The notes beneath the pieces were generated by a model, which was not told where the DNA came from, did not search any database, and was given only the letters and a program-made list of their open reading frames with translations. A stretch of DNA of 64,000 bases, taken from contig CM060685.1 of the NCBI GenBank assembly GCA_030686995.1, forward strand, positions 24,102,065 through 24,166,064, read 5' to 3'. Position 1 is the stretch's first letter. Each line of letters begins with the position of its first letter. This document shows, one piece after another, positions 32,380 through 44,546 of the stretch. The translations under genes were made by a program, and so were the position numbers. The stretch comes from Artemisia argyi (taxonomy: Eukaryota > Streptophyta > Magnoliopsida > Asterales > Asteraceae).

Positions 32380-35300
32380 ATGGAAGGAGTCCAATACCAA
32401 CTACAACAGAAAAGAGAACAAGTCGCCTCACTAGAAACACAATTAGCCATCGCTAAACAAGAAGAAAAAGAACTATGCGATAGATTACTATTCCTGTCTC
32501 AAGCACCCCAAGAAAAAGAACCTAAAAAACCCTCCAAGAAAGACCTCGCCAAAGCCGAAAAACTCCGGCGTCGCCAAGAAGCCGCGGCTGCTGCTGCTTC
32601 TGCCGCTGTCACCACCGTTACCCTCGACACCCCAGACCCACTTGCCTCCAACTACGGCGACATACCCATCACCGAGCTCCAGTCACCACTCACAGCCCAA
32701 GATGACGAAAGAAGATGGAACACCGTTAAGTCGTTGAGGAAGGAGATGGAAGGTGAAAGTGTGTTGGTTAGAGGGAGAGTTCACACGTCACGTCCCTTGG
32801 GGAAAAAGATGGCGTTTTTGATACTTAGGGAGAGTGGTTGTATTGTACAGTGTGTTTTAAACATTGCCGAGGGTTTGGTTAGTGCTCGTATGGTTAAGTT
32901 TGCGGTTAAGATACCTAAGGAGTCTTTAGTGGATGTGGAGGGAGTTGTGAGTGTTCCGAAGGATCCGATTACCGGCGCGTCTCAGCAGGTGTGTGCGCTG
33001 GATTGTTTGTTTTGATTTAGTAGTTAGCACTAACTGTTTGTTTTATAAAAGCGGTAGTGGCGTGTTCTATTGTTTTAGTTAGTTAGAAGGTGTTTAGGAT
33101 TTCAAGCGTTAGTAGTAGTTAGCGGTAGCTGTTTGTTTTGCGATTGTAAGTGGTAGTAGTTAGAGGTGTATGTTTTATAAAAGTATTTGTAGCATAGGTA
33201 TTTTTCTTTTTTTGGTTTTAGTTGGTTAAAAGGGTGTTTGGGATTGTAAGTGGTATTAGGCAGTAGTTAGCTTAGTTGCTGGTTTTATAAAAGTGTTTTG
33301 TGTAGCTGTAATTATAAAGGGGTAAATTGACATCCACAATGTTAGTTAGAGGTTTTATAAAAGCTTTAGGTATCATAGCTATTTAAAATGACGTGATTAT
33401 AATGTTTGATATACAAGCGGCTACGAATAAGCCCATAACGGGTGCCTTTTAGGAGGTTAATTGTTTTGTTTTGTTTGTCGTTGTGGTTAGTTAAAAGGTG
33501 GTTTCGGATTCTAGGGCTGGTTTTGGGATTGTAAGTGGTATTGGTTTTTGTTTTATAGAAGTGATAGTCATGTATTATTTATTTGTGCAGTTTTTCAATG
33601 TACTCATAATTTATTAAAGGGTGTTTGGGATGAACTAAAATTTTAAAATTCAATAGTTTGTGTGTGTGTGTGTGTGTTTTGTTAATTATTTATCTCACAT
33701 TTTTTTATGATGCCAAAAACTTAGGCATTAAATCATTATCTCGAACAATGTAACCGTCACTTCTTTTGTAAACTGAATTACTACCAACATCGTCAAGTTT
33801 GGGATCTTTGATTATGAAATGTGTTTTTATTGATATAAGATACTGGATTTTCATATTTGTAGGTTGACATTCAAGTGAGGAAGATCTTTTGTGTAAACAG
33901 GGCGGATTCCGAGCTTCCTATCTGTATTCAGGCCGCTTCTAGAAGTGAAGCGGAAATTGAAAAAGCTTTGGAGGTATGATTACGTTCAAACGCAATTTTG
34001 TAAAGTTTTTAGCTTTGCTAGATTTTGCCATCCTACATTGTTTAAGATAACATTTTGTATATTAATATGGTTCATTGGTGACTGTGATTATGCAGCTTGG
34101 AGACCATCTACCTCGTGTCAACCAGGACACCCGGTTGACCTACAGGGTTCTGGACATTCGAACACCAGCAAATCAAGCGATTTTTACGCTTGAGTCCGAC
34201 GTGTTATATGTACGACATCTTGTTTACTTTATACTTAGTATCTGCTTTTGTGATGTTTAACTGTTACTTTGTGTCTTGGTATATGTACGTGGTAGGCATC
34301 TACACTTTTCAAATGAGTAAAAGAGTGAACTATGCATTCCCAACCTATTGCAAGTTCTGGGTTCCCTTAGTTTACGCATGTAGTCAAGTGTCTATTTTTT
34401 GTAGGATATTAGATCATTGTTTACTCCATACTATGAGGTTGTCTGGAATGTGTACTTTAGTACTCCACCACACTTCGTACTTTATCGAATTATTTAGTGG
34501 TAACTTCTCTGACCAATTTAATCATAAACGGGTAGGTTTGTATCAATCTAACCCGACCTGTACCAAAATTACCGTTTTTGACACGAACACGACATACTTG
34601 ACCCCTTCTCACCCAATTCGGCATTTTTAGAATCCAAGAACAATTCTTGTCATAAAAGATATAACTAAAGAAAGTTCTATATGATTCTGCAGTTTTATAG
34701 GAAGTTTTTGAGGAAGCTTGGTTTTCGCGAGATCTGCACTCCAAAGTTAACCGCTGGCACCAGTGAAGGTGGTGCTGCTGTTTTTAGACTTGACTACAAA
34801 AACAAACCTGCATGTCTTGCGCAGTCACCCCAGTTTTACAAGCAGATGGCAATCTGTGGTGATTTTCAACGTGTTTTTGTTGTTGGTCCCGTTTTTAGAG
34901 CCGAAGACTCGTTTACGCACAGGCATTTGTGCGAATTCACAGGTCTTGATGTTGAGATAGAGATTAAAAAGCATTACTTCGAGGTACAGACAACTTATTA
35001 TATGAAAAATCAGATTAGAAAAATTCTAACGAGTGGATTCATGTAGGTGATGGATATTGTGGACAGCCTATTTGTTTACATGTTTAACAAAATCAATACG
35101 GAATGCCAAGAACAGCTAGAAGCTATTAGGGAGCAGTATCCCTTCGAGCCTTTGAAGGTGCCTAATTTACGTCTTCTCATTTATGCGATAACAGATTTGA
35201 GGTTTTTAGATAGTGTTTTGCATCATAGATTAATTCATGTTGTAATTTGATCTCATTCAACGTGCAGTATAAGGAAAAAACTTTGCGATTGACATTTGAA

Positions 35301-36667
35301 GAAGGGATTCAAATGCTAAAGGTTAGTAAACAAACTTACTAGGTGGATGTTTCTGCTCATTTACTTGTAAATGGGTCTATTTAGGCAATGCTTTATCTAG
35401 AACGGGCAAATGGGCAAAATTATCATATTTTTTTTTTTAAAATAAGCTGGTAAGATGTGTCCTAAGTATCGTTTAACGCATACAACATCTTTAGTCGTTT
35501 TGTTCATAGAGTTATATGCATCTTGCAATGATTTAGTTTTATTAAACATATTATTAAAACCGTACCTGCCAAGCTTTGCCACTTCTAAATAAATATATGT
35601 GTTCATCGAGTCTCTGAAACTGATCCACTTATGCATCTGCTTGTCAACTTTTATGTTGCTGCATTCTGAAACATTAGGATGCTGGAATTGAGGTCGATCC
35701 GCTTGGAGACCTTAACACAGAAACTGAAAGGGCTTTAGGAAAACTTGTATTGGAAAAGTAAGTTGAAATTCTTCAATATTTACTTTTCTTTTTCAGTCAT
35801 ACTTTTTTGAAGACATAAAATCTATTTAACGCCTCCTTGATTTTAGAAAAGCTTTTTGCTTCCCCAGTTCCTTGGATCATGACATTTTTCTTGACAATAT
35901 TGATTGTAGGTACGACACTGACTTCTATATACTACACCGCTACCCTCTGGCAGTTCGACCTTTTTACACGATGCCGTGTCCTGACAACCCAGCTTATAGC
36001 AACTCGTTTGATGTTTTCATTCGAGGTGAGTTGCCATGCCAATATGATTTATGTGAACTTGTATAAGTGAGCATATTCCGTTTCTGAATCTTAAAAGTTC
36101 TACCTGTTGCATTATGTTCAGGTGAAGAGATTATCTCAGGAGGTCAGCGTATTCACATGCCAGAAATGTTAGAGAAACGTGCACGAGAATGTGGAATTGA
36201 TGTTAAAACAATATCAACATATATCGATGCGTTCAGGTACATTTTCAATTCAATCGGTATTATGTACAGGTCGGGTAATGGGTCAAAGCGGGGGTCGGGT
36301 TGAAGCCAGTCGAATTTTCTTTGTTTTCTATAGTCACTTGCATATAAATATTTCTCTTTCATAAGTGGCAACATCTTTGGTGGTCAAATAAGTCTTTTAG
36401 GATTTAAGTATTGATAATACTTGTTTTTAACGGAAATAGGAAATCTTGAAAATCATGTAATTGACCGTATGTAAAATCTGCATCTTGAATGGCTTTGTAT
36501 GTTCTTGATAACCATACTAACAATTGCTGTGTTTGTTAAGGTGTGGTGCACCACCACATGGTGGGTTTGGAGCTGGACTGGAACGTGTTTTGATGCTCTT
36601 CTGTGCCCTCGACAACATCCGAAAGACATCACTTTTCCCACGTGACCCACGAAGACTCGAGCCATAA
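32380..36667 (+). CDS. IBI1-like: Cytosolic aspartyl-tRNA synthetase, copy 1 (10 coding exons)
   Basis: Charges tRNA-Asp with aspartate in the cytosol; the Arabidopsis relative IBI1 also perceives beta-aminobutyric acid. Exons: 32380-32988, 33863-33973, 34096-34209, 34693-34983, 35047-35157, 35268-35321, 35678-35757, 35910-36025, 36122-36236, 36541-36667, giving 575 residues with all junctions GT-AG and in phase. An N-terminal coiled-coil-like segment (about 1-40, [13 protein letters not shown] heptads) precedes the Lys-rich [15 protein letters not shown] helix, then the OB-fold anticodon domain (about 120-215) and the class II catalytic domain. [10 protein letters not shown] is at 300-309, motif 2 ([14 protein letters not shown]) starts at 346, and motif 3 (GFGAGLERV) starts at 542. 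The 63-nt intron 34984-35046 is absent from copy 2; unspliced, it ends in an in-frame TAG. The last exon reads [10 protein letters not shown] where copy 2 has [10 protein letters not shown]. Intact and probably functional. Confidence 0.93.
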
Positions 36668-37974
36668 ATTGGTCTGTTGCTTTGCAGTATTGGTTTACGC
36701 TCTTTTGGTGATGATTGAGAAAATTGATCTGTTGCTGCAATTTCTTTTTTAGAAGATTGTAATAGCTGAGAACCGTTTTTAGTGGGAAAACTCCCACATT
36801 CTAGTCGGCATACATTTTTGTTGTAGATAGCACTCGGACCCTCGATTACTAACTGAACAATGTTTTATTTACCCGTTGGATATCGCTATATTAACCAAAA
36901 AATTGTTTTCTAGTTGATTTGTTGAGTACTGATGGCTTCAGGTTGTGAAAAAATAACATTAGTTCCCTTTACAAATAGAAGTATAAATTGTTGATTTATC
37001 TTTGAGAAGTTTGAATGGGTTCACAATTTTTTTTTATTTTTTTATTTTTATTTATTTATTTTTTTTTTTTGTACACAAGCTTTTTAGATCTGGGCATGTT
37101 TGGGGAATTAAGTATGATGGAGATGATTTTGTAGGTATGTGAACCATTTCATATCTCCGTGGAGTATACAATGTCGAGGTGGAAATAAATATAAAAGAGT
37201 GTCAATGTGGAATTTTAAGGAAAAAAAATATATTTTATCTATTTGAAAAATCAGCCGGTTATATTTACTAGATCGTCACAAATTAGCAAGTTTCAATGCA
37301 TAAATTAGTAATATAATAAGTTGGTTACCTAAATTTGTAAAATGATGAAAGTATATTGCTAATATATAGACTTAACCCATAATATATTCTAATATAGAAG
37401 AGTATTAAAAAGACCATTTTGCCCCTATTAAAAAGTTATTCTCAAATTCTAGTGTCTACATGAGTCAGTTTAACATACTAAATTGAATTAAACATTAATT
37501 AAGGAAATATTGACTTTGTCAAAAAAAAATAATAATAAATAACTTCTCAAAAAAGCCTCCTACAATTCGGGGCAACCTTCACCCGTTGTTACCCACCCTT
37601 TCATTCATGCCTTGCTACACAATTGCTACCGATTCATTATCAAATATTCAAACCCAAACCCAAAATCATTCCCGAACCCTAAACCTAGCCCGCCATCATC
37701 ATCAGAAAAACAATATCTTGTAGGAAATGAATTCATAAGTTTCAAATATAACCAATTGAATGTTATATAACGATTTTTAATTTTGGTTAATCATAGCATT
37801 TGATTTTTCATGAAACTTTGAATTAGCTTTTCCAATTCACGGTAAGTTTTAGTAGCAATCAAATTGAAGTCCATTTTTTTTTCTTGAACAATCACCAGCA
37901 TCAAAATTATTTAAATGGTTAAAAGCTCGAACAAGGATCTCGAAGAATCATGCATCCAACCAACCCCGATATCT
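36668..37974. other. 3' flank of synthetase copy 1 and AT-rich spacer
   Basis: The first 120 bases resemble the 3' region after copy 2 (TTGCTTTGCAGTAT, AAGATTGTAAT), so the 3' UTR was duplicated with the gene. The rest is AT-rich with a T-rich run at 37028-37070. I see no gene. Confidence 0.6.
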
Positions 37975-38600
37975 TCAGATAATGAAAAAATTGAAACCCT
38001 TCTTATTGGATGATCATGAGACTTGCCAAAAATCAAAATTATTGATCAATGGAGGAACGATATCACCGTTTTTGTTCAATAAGATACCAAAATGGATGAT
38101 TGACTCATTCTATACTAGAACTAATTGTAGGAAATCCTTTTATAACACGGATTCCTATTTATCAATGATATTCCACGATTAATACAATTGGATGAATCCC
38201 GTGAAATCATTTCATAGAAGTTCATTGAGATCTTCTTTTTATAAAGCAAATCAACTTCGATGCGGTAGAAAAATTACGTCAATCGATCGAGATCTGGTAT
38301 GCACAAGTGAATATTTGCGACAAGAAATGAATCCTAATTTTCGGATGACCGATCCTTTTAATCCAGTCCATATAATGTCTTTTTCGGGAGCAAGAGGAAA
38401 TGCATCTTAGGTACATCAATTCGTAGGTATGAGAGGATTAATGTCAGAGCAATTTACTTACGATCTTTAGCAAAAAGACGGATATTTCTTGCTCATTATT
38501 AGACAATCACTTATTCACAAACTGCGTGTGGGGCTAATAGTTTTCATTCCCATCTCATGGAAAGTACACGCGCCCGTGAAATTCCACTTCAACCTCAAAT
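37975..38600 (+). pseudogene. Nuclear insertion of plastid DNA: ycf2 fragment joined to rpoC2 fragment
   Basis: 37981-38257 translates as an internal part of plastid Ycf2 ([32 protein letters not shown]) with a TAA at about 38180. At 38258 it switches directly to plastid rpoC2 ([15 protein letters not shown], then after a frameshift [19 protein letters not shown] and [11 protein letters not shown]), up to about 38436. These genes are far apart in plastid genomes, so the piece was rearranged. 38437-38600 may be a third plastid segment that I cannot name. Stops show it is not functional. Confidence 0.85.
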
Positions 38601-39215
38601 AAATAATATTGTAATGACCAAAATACCACTCTTCCGGATCTTGTCAAAAATAATTGTGCACTTTGTGATTTTTCTCTCATGATAATAATTTAAACTTTAC
38701 GGTTAAATACCAAAAACTAGTCTTTTTGACGGTTTACTGAATTTGATAATGGTTTTCCCGATCTTGTAAAAAATGTATCGCTGTGAAAATTTGTAATAAC
38801 CAAAATACTACTCTTCTTACCAACAATTATACCAAATATTAACATTTCGTATTAAAAAAAAAAGAAAGAAAAAAAAATTTGTATAATTAAAATTCAGCCA
38901 TGTGTTGTTAATTTATTTTGGATCCAATGAGCAAACAAATATGACCCAACAACCGGGTTCTTGTACGGCCCATCATCAAATCCAGCCCCATCACTCCTAA
39001 ACTTAAAAAAAAAGAAAAGAAAAAACGGGATATTAATACCCCCACAAGGGGGTGTTTCTTTTTTGCTTAATATCCTAGATGGAGAAATCTCTTAACTCAA
39101 CTGGTAAAAAAATTGTTTCTTTTTTGCTTAATACAAAAGAATATCCTAAATACAAAAGGGTGCTAAAATTGAGGTCCTTTCCATCTAGGATGTTTATCTA
39201 GACAAAACTACCCTC

Positions 39216-39216
<1 letters not shown>
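38601..39216. other. AT-rich spacer with dispersed repeats
   Basis: A stretch around 38750-38820 (TTGTCAAAAATGTAT-like, then AAAATTTGTAATAA) recurs near 52440-52500, so it is part of a dispersed repeat. ATCCTAGATGG at 39070 and CCATCTAGGAT at 39182 form a small inverted repeat. No gene seen. Confidence 0.5.

Positions 39217-39301
<85 letters not shown>
39217..39301. repeat. (CT)n microsatellite, about 42 units
   Basis: Uninterrupted CT dinucleotides. Confidence 0.95.
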
Positions 39302-39303
<2 letters not shown>

Positions 39304-39953
39304 ACATATCTATATTTTTACCTCTTTCACACCTACCATCATCATCAACACTCTGATCCGCCACCAACCTCCCCATTTTCCACCACTAACCATACCGCAC
39401 CTTTTTTTTTTTTTCTTTTTCTTTTATTCATCTCTTTCCCCATATCTCTCATTTGTTCTTCCTTACCTACCCCCACACATGGTACCACTCAATAAATCTC
39501 AATAAACGAAAGGTTTTTACACCTTTTAATTGCTTCTTGAAGAAGGTGATGTATACATATTAATTAACTCGAATGGGATATGTGATGTCATGATTCTTTG
39601 AGTTTTTACAAGTTTGCACTTGGCTAAAATTGGTTTAATAATTATAAGATATGGTATAATTTAGGATGGTTCCAGTTTTTATAAAAAAATTCACCATCAG
39701 GTTATGTTTTTAACTATTGATTTATTTTATTATGGGATTTTGGATCCAATTTGAACAAAGTTGCACTTTTTGATTCTTGGGTTTTATATGTTCCTGATTT
39801 TTCAGTTTTGCATATTCATTTTAAATACAAGGGTAAATAGGGCAACTCTTTTGTTGAAGATTTTTATTCAGGATGTAAAAGAAACACAAATTTGTTCCTA
39901 AGATCCTTACTCCAAAGACCTTATTTTTCTGCACAGGATTTATATCCAAACAG

Positions 39954-39997
<44 letters not shown>

Positions 39998-40270
39998 CGC
40001 CTTAGTGTCATTTGTAAACCCTAAACACTTTTTACATCAGCCCCATCTCATGTCAATATAGGCGGCTTTTGTGGAGACAACTATGTTCTATTTTAAAATA
40101 TGAAATACTATGAATTAATAAATCAACTAACATTTTTTTTGGTTCAATGAATGATCCATTATTGTAAAATAATCCAACTTGTAAAGGTTTTCAGATTGTA
40201 AATTTTCTTCTACTTGTATCATTCAAAATATGCATCAAGTTACTTGTTTGTTTCTCATGTTTACAGTTTT
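39302..40270. other. Gene-free spacer with a poly(A) run (39954-39996)
   Basis: AT-rich sequence without an ORF. A run of 43 A residues lies at 39954-39996; no retroposed gene is evident before it. Confidence 0.6.
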
Positions 40271-40280
40271 CCAAGGTCTT

Positions 40281-40481
40281 TTTTTCGAACGGCAATTGTG
40301 GCTACATGGCCCCTAGCCCAGAAGGCGTAGTCAGCCCACACAACCAGGTTGGATCCAGCCCAGAAGGTAATGGCACCATTCCCTTTACGTACGCGAGAGG
40401 AAACCCCTATCGCTCTAGACAATACTCGAACTTGAGACCTTACCTGGGAGGTTAAAACCTCCATACCGCTAGACCAGAGGC
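40281..40481 (-). mobile_element. tRNA-derived SINE with 10-bp target duplication
   Basis: On the minus strand the element starts GGGCCTCTGG, has an RNA polymerase III box A (TGGTCTAGCGGTA, 40476-40464) and a box B-like sequence (AAGTTCGAGT, 40433-40424), and ends in GTTCGAAAAA. The flanks carry the identical 10-mer CCAAGGTCTT at 40271-40280 and 40482-40491. It has no coding capacity. SINEs use LINE-encoded machinery; no partner LINE is in the window. Confidence 0.85.
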
Positions 40482-40491
40482 CCAAGGTCTT

Positions 40492-41296
40492 ATGAATCAT
40501 TAATACACATCACTATACGTACACATTTTTCTCCGCTAGCCCTGTTTCACCTCAGCTTGGTCGTTTTTCTTAAAGCATATGTTGTCTACTTGCTCTTCCT
40601 CAGCTCGATTTATGTTGTGCAACGAAAATATGAAATTGTTGCTTGTGCAGTATGTTGACATAATTATCGATCTTCTGTATGTTCGGCAATGCGCTAATGC
40701 AATATGTTATTGATGTATGTCGCTACTGGTAGCACCATTGTACCTGCTAGCATACCCTTCTAACTATTGTCGAATAATTGTGATAATATCTTACTAACTA
40801 GGTAAAAAGTGAATGTTTGAGCACCACAACTATACCTTATTCTAACTTATTGAAAATTAGCAATACCAAAATGAACAAGAGAATGTAACACCACAAACTT
40901 AAATATTACTTATAGAAACATATTACAGTGAAATTGATTTGCACACTCTCAATTTTTATTGGCATACACCAATGCATTAGACCATTGTACTTTAAGTATA
41001 AAATTTGAGAGTGTGCCAATAAAATTTGAAAGTGTGCATATCACTTCCCATATTACAAACTAGAACAAAAGGAAAGAACTAACTAACTACACAACAAGAA
41101 TGCTTTGTGTGTGTGTGTGTGTGTGTGTGTTTTGGTGTACTAAAACTCAAAGGTAAAGCCTTCTATTTGTAGCCTTTCAAGAACCTCCCAAGTTGCTATC
41201 AAGTTCCTTTAAGATCCTAGTTGCATCATACAACTTACTCCCACTTATTTGATTCATTGACTGTAACCTTATCAAATATGAGCCTCAAATCAACAA
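40492..41296 (-). other. Spacer ending in a probable Copia LTR remnant
   Basis: Includes a (GT)n run at about 41107-41131. On the minus strand AAGGTGGAGATT (about 41307-41296) resembles a polypurine tract followed by TGTTGATTTGAGG, so the sequence to its left is probably a decayed 3' LTR; its far end cannot be placed. Confidence 0.4.
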
Positions 41297-41905
41297 ATCT
41301 CCACCTTAACGAATATCAATTCTTCAATCTCGTTGTCAACCATCGTTGGTGGAGTCTTTAAACCAATCGTCACGTTTTCACAGTCCAAACAATAATTGAA
41401 CTTGATCGAGCTACTACATATCTGCAGGATTCTTAGAAGTATGAATGTTCTCGATTTTGACTTCACCTTCTTCAAGTATCTCTTGTATAAAATGATACTG
41501 AACATCAATGTGCTTCATTGCGTGATAAACTTTATTCTTTTCTAAATGAACTACACTATGTCAGAATGCATCGTGACAAACTTTTGTTTGATTCCAAGTT
41601 CATCGAGCAACAATTCAAATTGCTTCCTTTACAACCTCAGTAATCGCCATATACTCTGCTTTCATAGTTAACAACGTAGTAGTTGACTGTAAGATAGACT
41701 TCCAACTAACTGGAGCTTTTGCGAGTAAATACACAGCCTGTCGTACATCTTCGCTTGTCTAAATCTTCAGCATAGTCTAAATCGCAGTATCCTTCTACCC
41801 AATAACTACTTCTATGTTCGAATCCTAACCCTACATCGACCGTGTTATGGATATACCGTAATATCCATTTAACAGCTTACATCTTGCGCAAAAACTCTAA
41901 TCCGT
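41297..41905 (-). pseudogene. Copia RNase H remnant
   Basis: Broken minus-strand frames read Copia RNase H motifs in order: VDVGLGFEHRSSYWVEGYCD, TGCVF, STTTLLTMKAEYMAITEVVKEAI, HAMKHIDVQYHFIQEIL. Several stops are present. It is the 3' end of pol of an old element whose rest is missing. Confidence 0.75.
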
Positions 41906-43000
41906 CATGGTGATTAGGACAACAAAGTCAATTAGGCCCTAAGCTCATCGTTGACATAAAGGACAACAAAGTCCATCATCATACCATATGAATATAATAT
42001 AACAATAGACTGAAGGGACTTGATACTGTATAGGAGTTTTAGCCCACATGGCTAAAGCCCATACCACTATAACCAACACATTAGGCTCGAAGCCCAGCAT
42101 ACGTTGCCTGAAACAGCTTCCCATGCGAGCATTGGCGAGACATAATCGTCCTTACCTGGATAGCTAACTCTAGGGCAAGAATAAGCCTAAGATATTATCC
42201 CCAAAACTGTTACACGTCAATGCCACGTTAACTACATCATTCGTGCAAAGATAATGCTACGAATATCTTGCTAATACGTGCGAATACTGCCAATGATTCC
42301 CACACCCACCTGAGTCAATCATGACACAACACGTGTCATTCTTGTCTCCTCTACAAGATGATCGACACATGGTTCACCAAGAATCATTCGATCATGCTTG
42401 ACCGCTTGATCACTTTCACTTGTCACACACAACCCCAAATGCATCTCTACAAATACATGCATTTAGAGAAAAGAAACCAAGTTATCTTATCCATTTTACA
42501 CACACTAAACCCAAGTCGTATGTGAGTGTTACCCCAATTCAAGATCCTTGATCTTATTTTGGGGTCCTTACCGAACGTGGGAAACCGACATATGATTAGC
42601 CTCATCTCATACTCATTGATTTAACCATAAATCCACTCATACATACCATACGTAAGACTAAACGTAATGGAACGGAATGGTCCGGTCTCCTTGGCCAATT
42701 CACACGCGTCCCCCTCTCCTTCTTAATTTGCAATGTTTTGGTCTGTCAGTGGACCGAAACAATTGAAAGGTTTGTGTGTGTTTTTTTGTTTTAATTTATT
42801 TTTGTGGGATTGTTTTTTGTTGTGTTTGCGGTCTCTTTACTACGAGTATTTGGTTTAGGAGAGAGAAAGCTAAGTTAATGTTGATGTGGCGGGGGTATTT
42901 GTGGTCTTGTTGTGGACTCATTACTATGAGGCTATCAACCTAAGGCTAGTCACATTAAGTCGATCGTCAATTCAGTCGACCGAGTTGGGAGTTGGTCGCC
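41906..43000. other. Repeat-like spacer, no gene
   Basis: 41930-42620 has LTR-like composition, with a CTCTACAAATACATGC promoter-like string near 42450, but no partner repeat is in the window. 42640-43000 holds nothing I recognise. Confidence 0.4.
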
Positions 43001-43005
43001 CTTAA

Positions 43006-43946
43006 TGTTAGAACATTGTAAACCCCGTGGGTATAATCTTATTATTCATCCACTATTTATAATAGTGAAACACTAATACCCAAAACCCACAAACCGGACT
43101 TGGGCCTAATTATCAACTAATACTCTCCTGCAGTTCGAGCGGCGAAATCGCGAAAGCTCGAACTGGAGTAGTAAACTAAGAAAGCAAAATAAAAGAAACC
43201 AAAATAAAACATCGTCTCTGGAATTGATACCCTAGATTCGACATAAAAAAAACAAAAACAAAAACAAACAATCAAATAAATAAAACCGGTCGACAACACA
43301 CATGGTCGACAAACAAACAAAGCACCCGTCGACAACTCTTGGTCGACAAACAGATATCGTCGACAACTCTTGGTCGACAAACAAAAACAAACAATTAAAC
43401 AACTTTTCTTTTTTTTTTCTTTTTTTAACCGGATAAATCAAAGTATCACTAAAATAAAAAACAAAAACATTTTTTTTAACAAAAAGCCAAAACCAATTGG
43501 CAGACGACATACTTATCCACGAATTGCTTCATAATTCCTTCAAGGTTTTTGGGTCCAAATCTTTCATTGACTTCCAGTGATGGGCTCATTAAATCCCATA
43601 TGTGCTTCCTCTCCAATGCGTCTTCCTTCTTTGTTGTTTACAATGTAACAAAAGCAATTGAGAAATCAAGCAGCACGTGATAGCAACAATGGATAACGAA
43701 TAAATCAAATAGTATAGCAGCAAGCAACGCAAAAAATTGTAACGGCCTTTTTTTTTTAATGACGGGGTATAGAGACGGCGGTGCATGACAGCCGACTAGG
43801 TCTCGGGACCAAACCTGCTCATGATACCATGTTAGAACATTGTAAACCCCGTGGGTATAATCTTATTATTCATCCACTATTTATAATAGTGAAACACTAA
43901 TACCCAAAACCCACAAACCGGACTTGAGCCTAATTATCAACTAATA
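43006..43946 (-). mobile_element. TRIM (terminal-repeat retrotransposon in miniature), 941 bp
   Basis: Two 117-bp direct repeats (43006-43122 and 43830-43946) differ at a single base by eye. The target duplication CTTAA lies at 43001-43005 and 43947-43951. On the minus strand, next to the right repeat, CATGGTATCATGAGCAGG (about 43831-43814) is a Met-type primer site, so the right repeat is the 5' one. A purine-rich CTGCAGGAGAG abuts the left repeat. The interior codes for nothing and has several GTCGAC-containing units at 43288-43378. It must be mobilised in trans. Confidence 0.88.
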
Positions 43947-43951
43947 CTTAA

Positions 43952-43972
43952 TGTGGCATGTAGGTCATTTTT

Positions 43973-44004
<32 letters not shown>

Positions 44005-44538
44005 TTTTCTTTGTGTGTGTGTGTGTATGTGTGGATTAGATCGTCTGCACAGTCGATTTGTATATATTTTGTGTGTGTGAATTAATTAAAAAAGAATACT
44101 TGTGAGGTATGTTTTTTAATAGTGTAGGTTGTTTTATTGTGGCAAAAAATCGTCTGTAGGTCATTGGAGAAAGAAAACTAATATGACAGATAAAAGGTCG
44201 TCTATGGTCACTACTGTTTGCATCCTAAACATTTTCTATATTATTTGAAACTTTAAATTTCGTTTGTATCAGTGTTTTAAAAAGCTATGCCAAAGCGCGA
44301 GGCGTGGCCTTACCGCCACGAAATGAACCTTGGCGGCTGTTCTAGGCGTGGCGTGAGAAAAGGCGCAACTTTTGGTAAGACGTGGCGCCACTTTTTTTTG
44401 CTAATAATATAATAAGTAGTAGTCAATGTCTAATATAGTTGTCCAAATGTATATGAAATATGATATTATAACATAAATGATAAATATGTAAATATTTTTT
44501 TGCCGCCTTAGTCACGACTTAAAAAACGCTATAGCTTG
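43952..44538. repeat. Microsatellites and a degenerate inverted-repeat element
   Basis: (TTTC)n at about 43973-44006 is followed by (GT)n. 44276-44535 has AAAGCGCGAGGCGTGGCC-type sequence with partly inverted counterparts, like a common dispersed plant repeat; I cannot define its ends. Confidence 0.5.
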
Positions 44539-44546
44539 ATCGCTAG

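Noticed and set aside
32244..32456. 70-codon frame overlapping the start of synthetase copy 1
   Set aside because: It overlaps the leader and the first exon in another frame. The synthetase frame is proven by homology and splicing.
38437..38600. Third plastid gene in the insertion
   Set aside because: The style of sequence fits, but I could not assign it to a plastid gene, so it is described only as unidentified.
39954..39996. Poly(A) tail of a processed pseudogene
   Set aside because: No coding or repeat-derived sequence precedes it and no target duplication was found; a homopolymer run is the simpler reading.
40424..40481. A functional tRNA gene on the minus strand
   Set aside because: Box A and box B are present but no cloverleaf or anticodon arm forms; the flanking duplication and A-rich end identify a SINE.
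43117..43510. 87- and 92-codon frames in the TRIM interior
   Set aside because: Low-complexity hydrophobic translations of repeated GTCGAC units and T-runs; TRIMs are non-coding.
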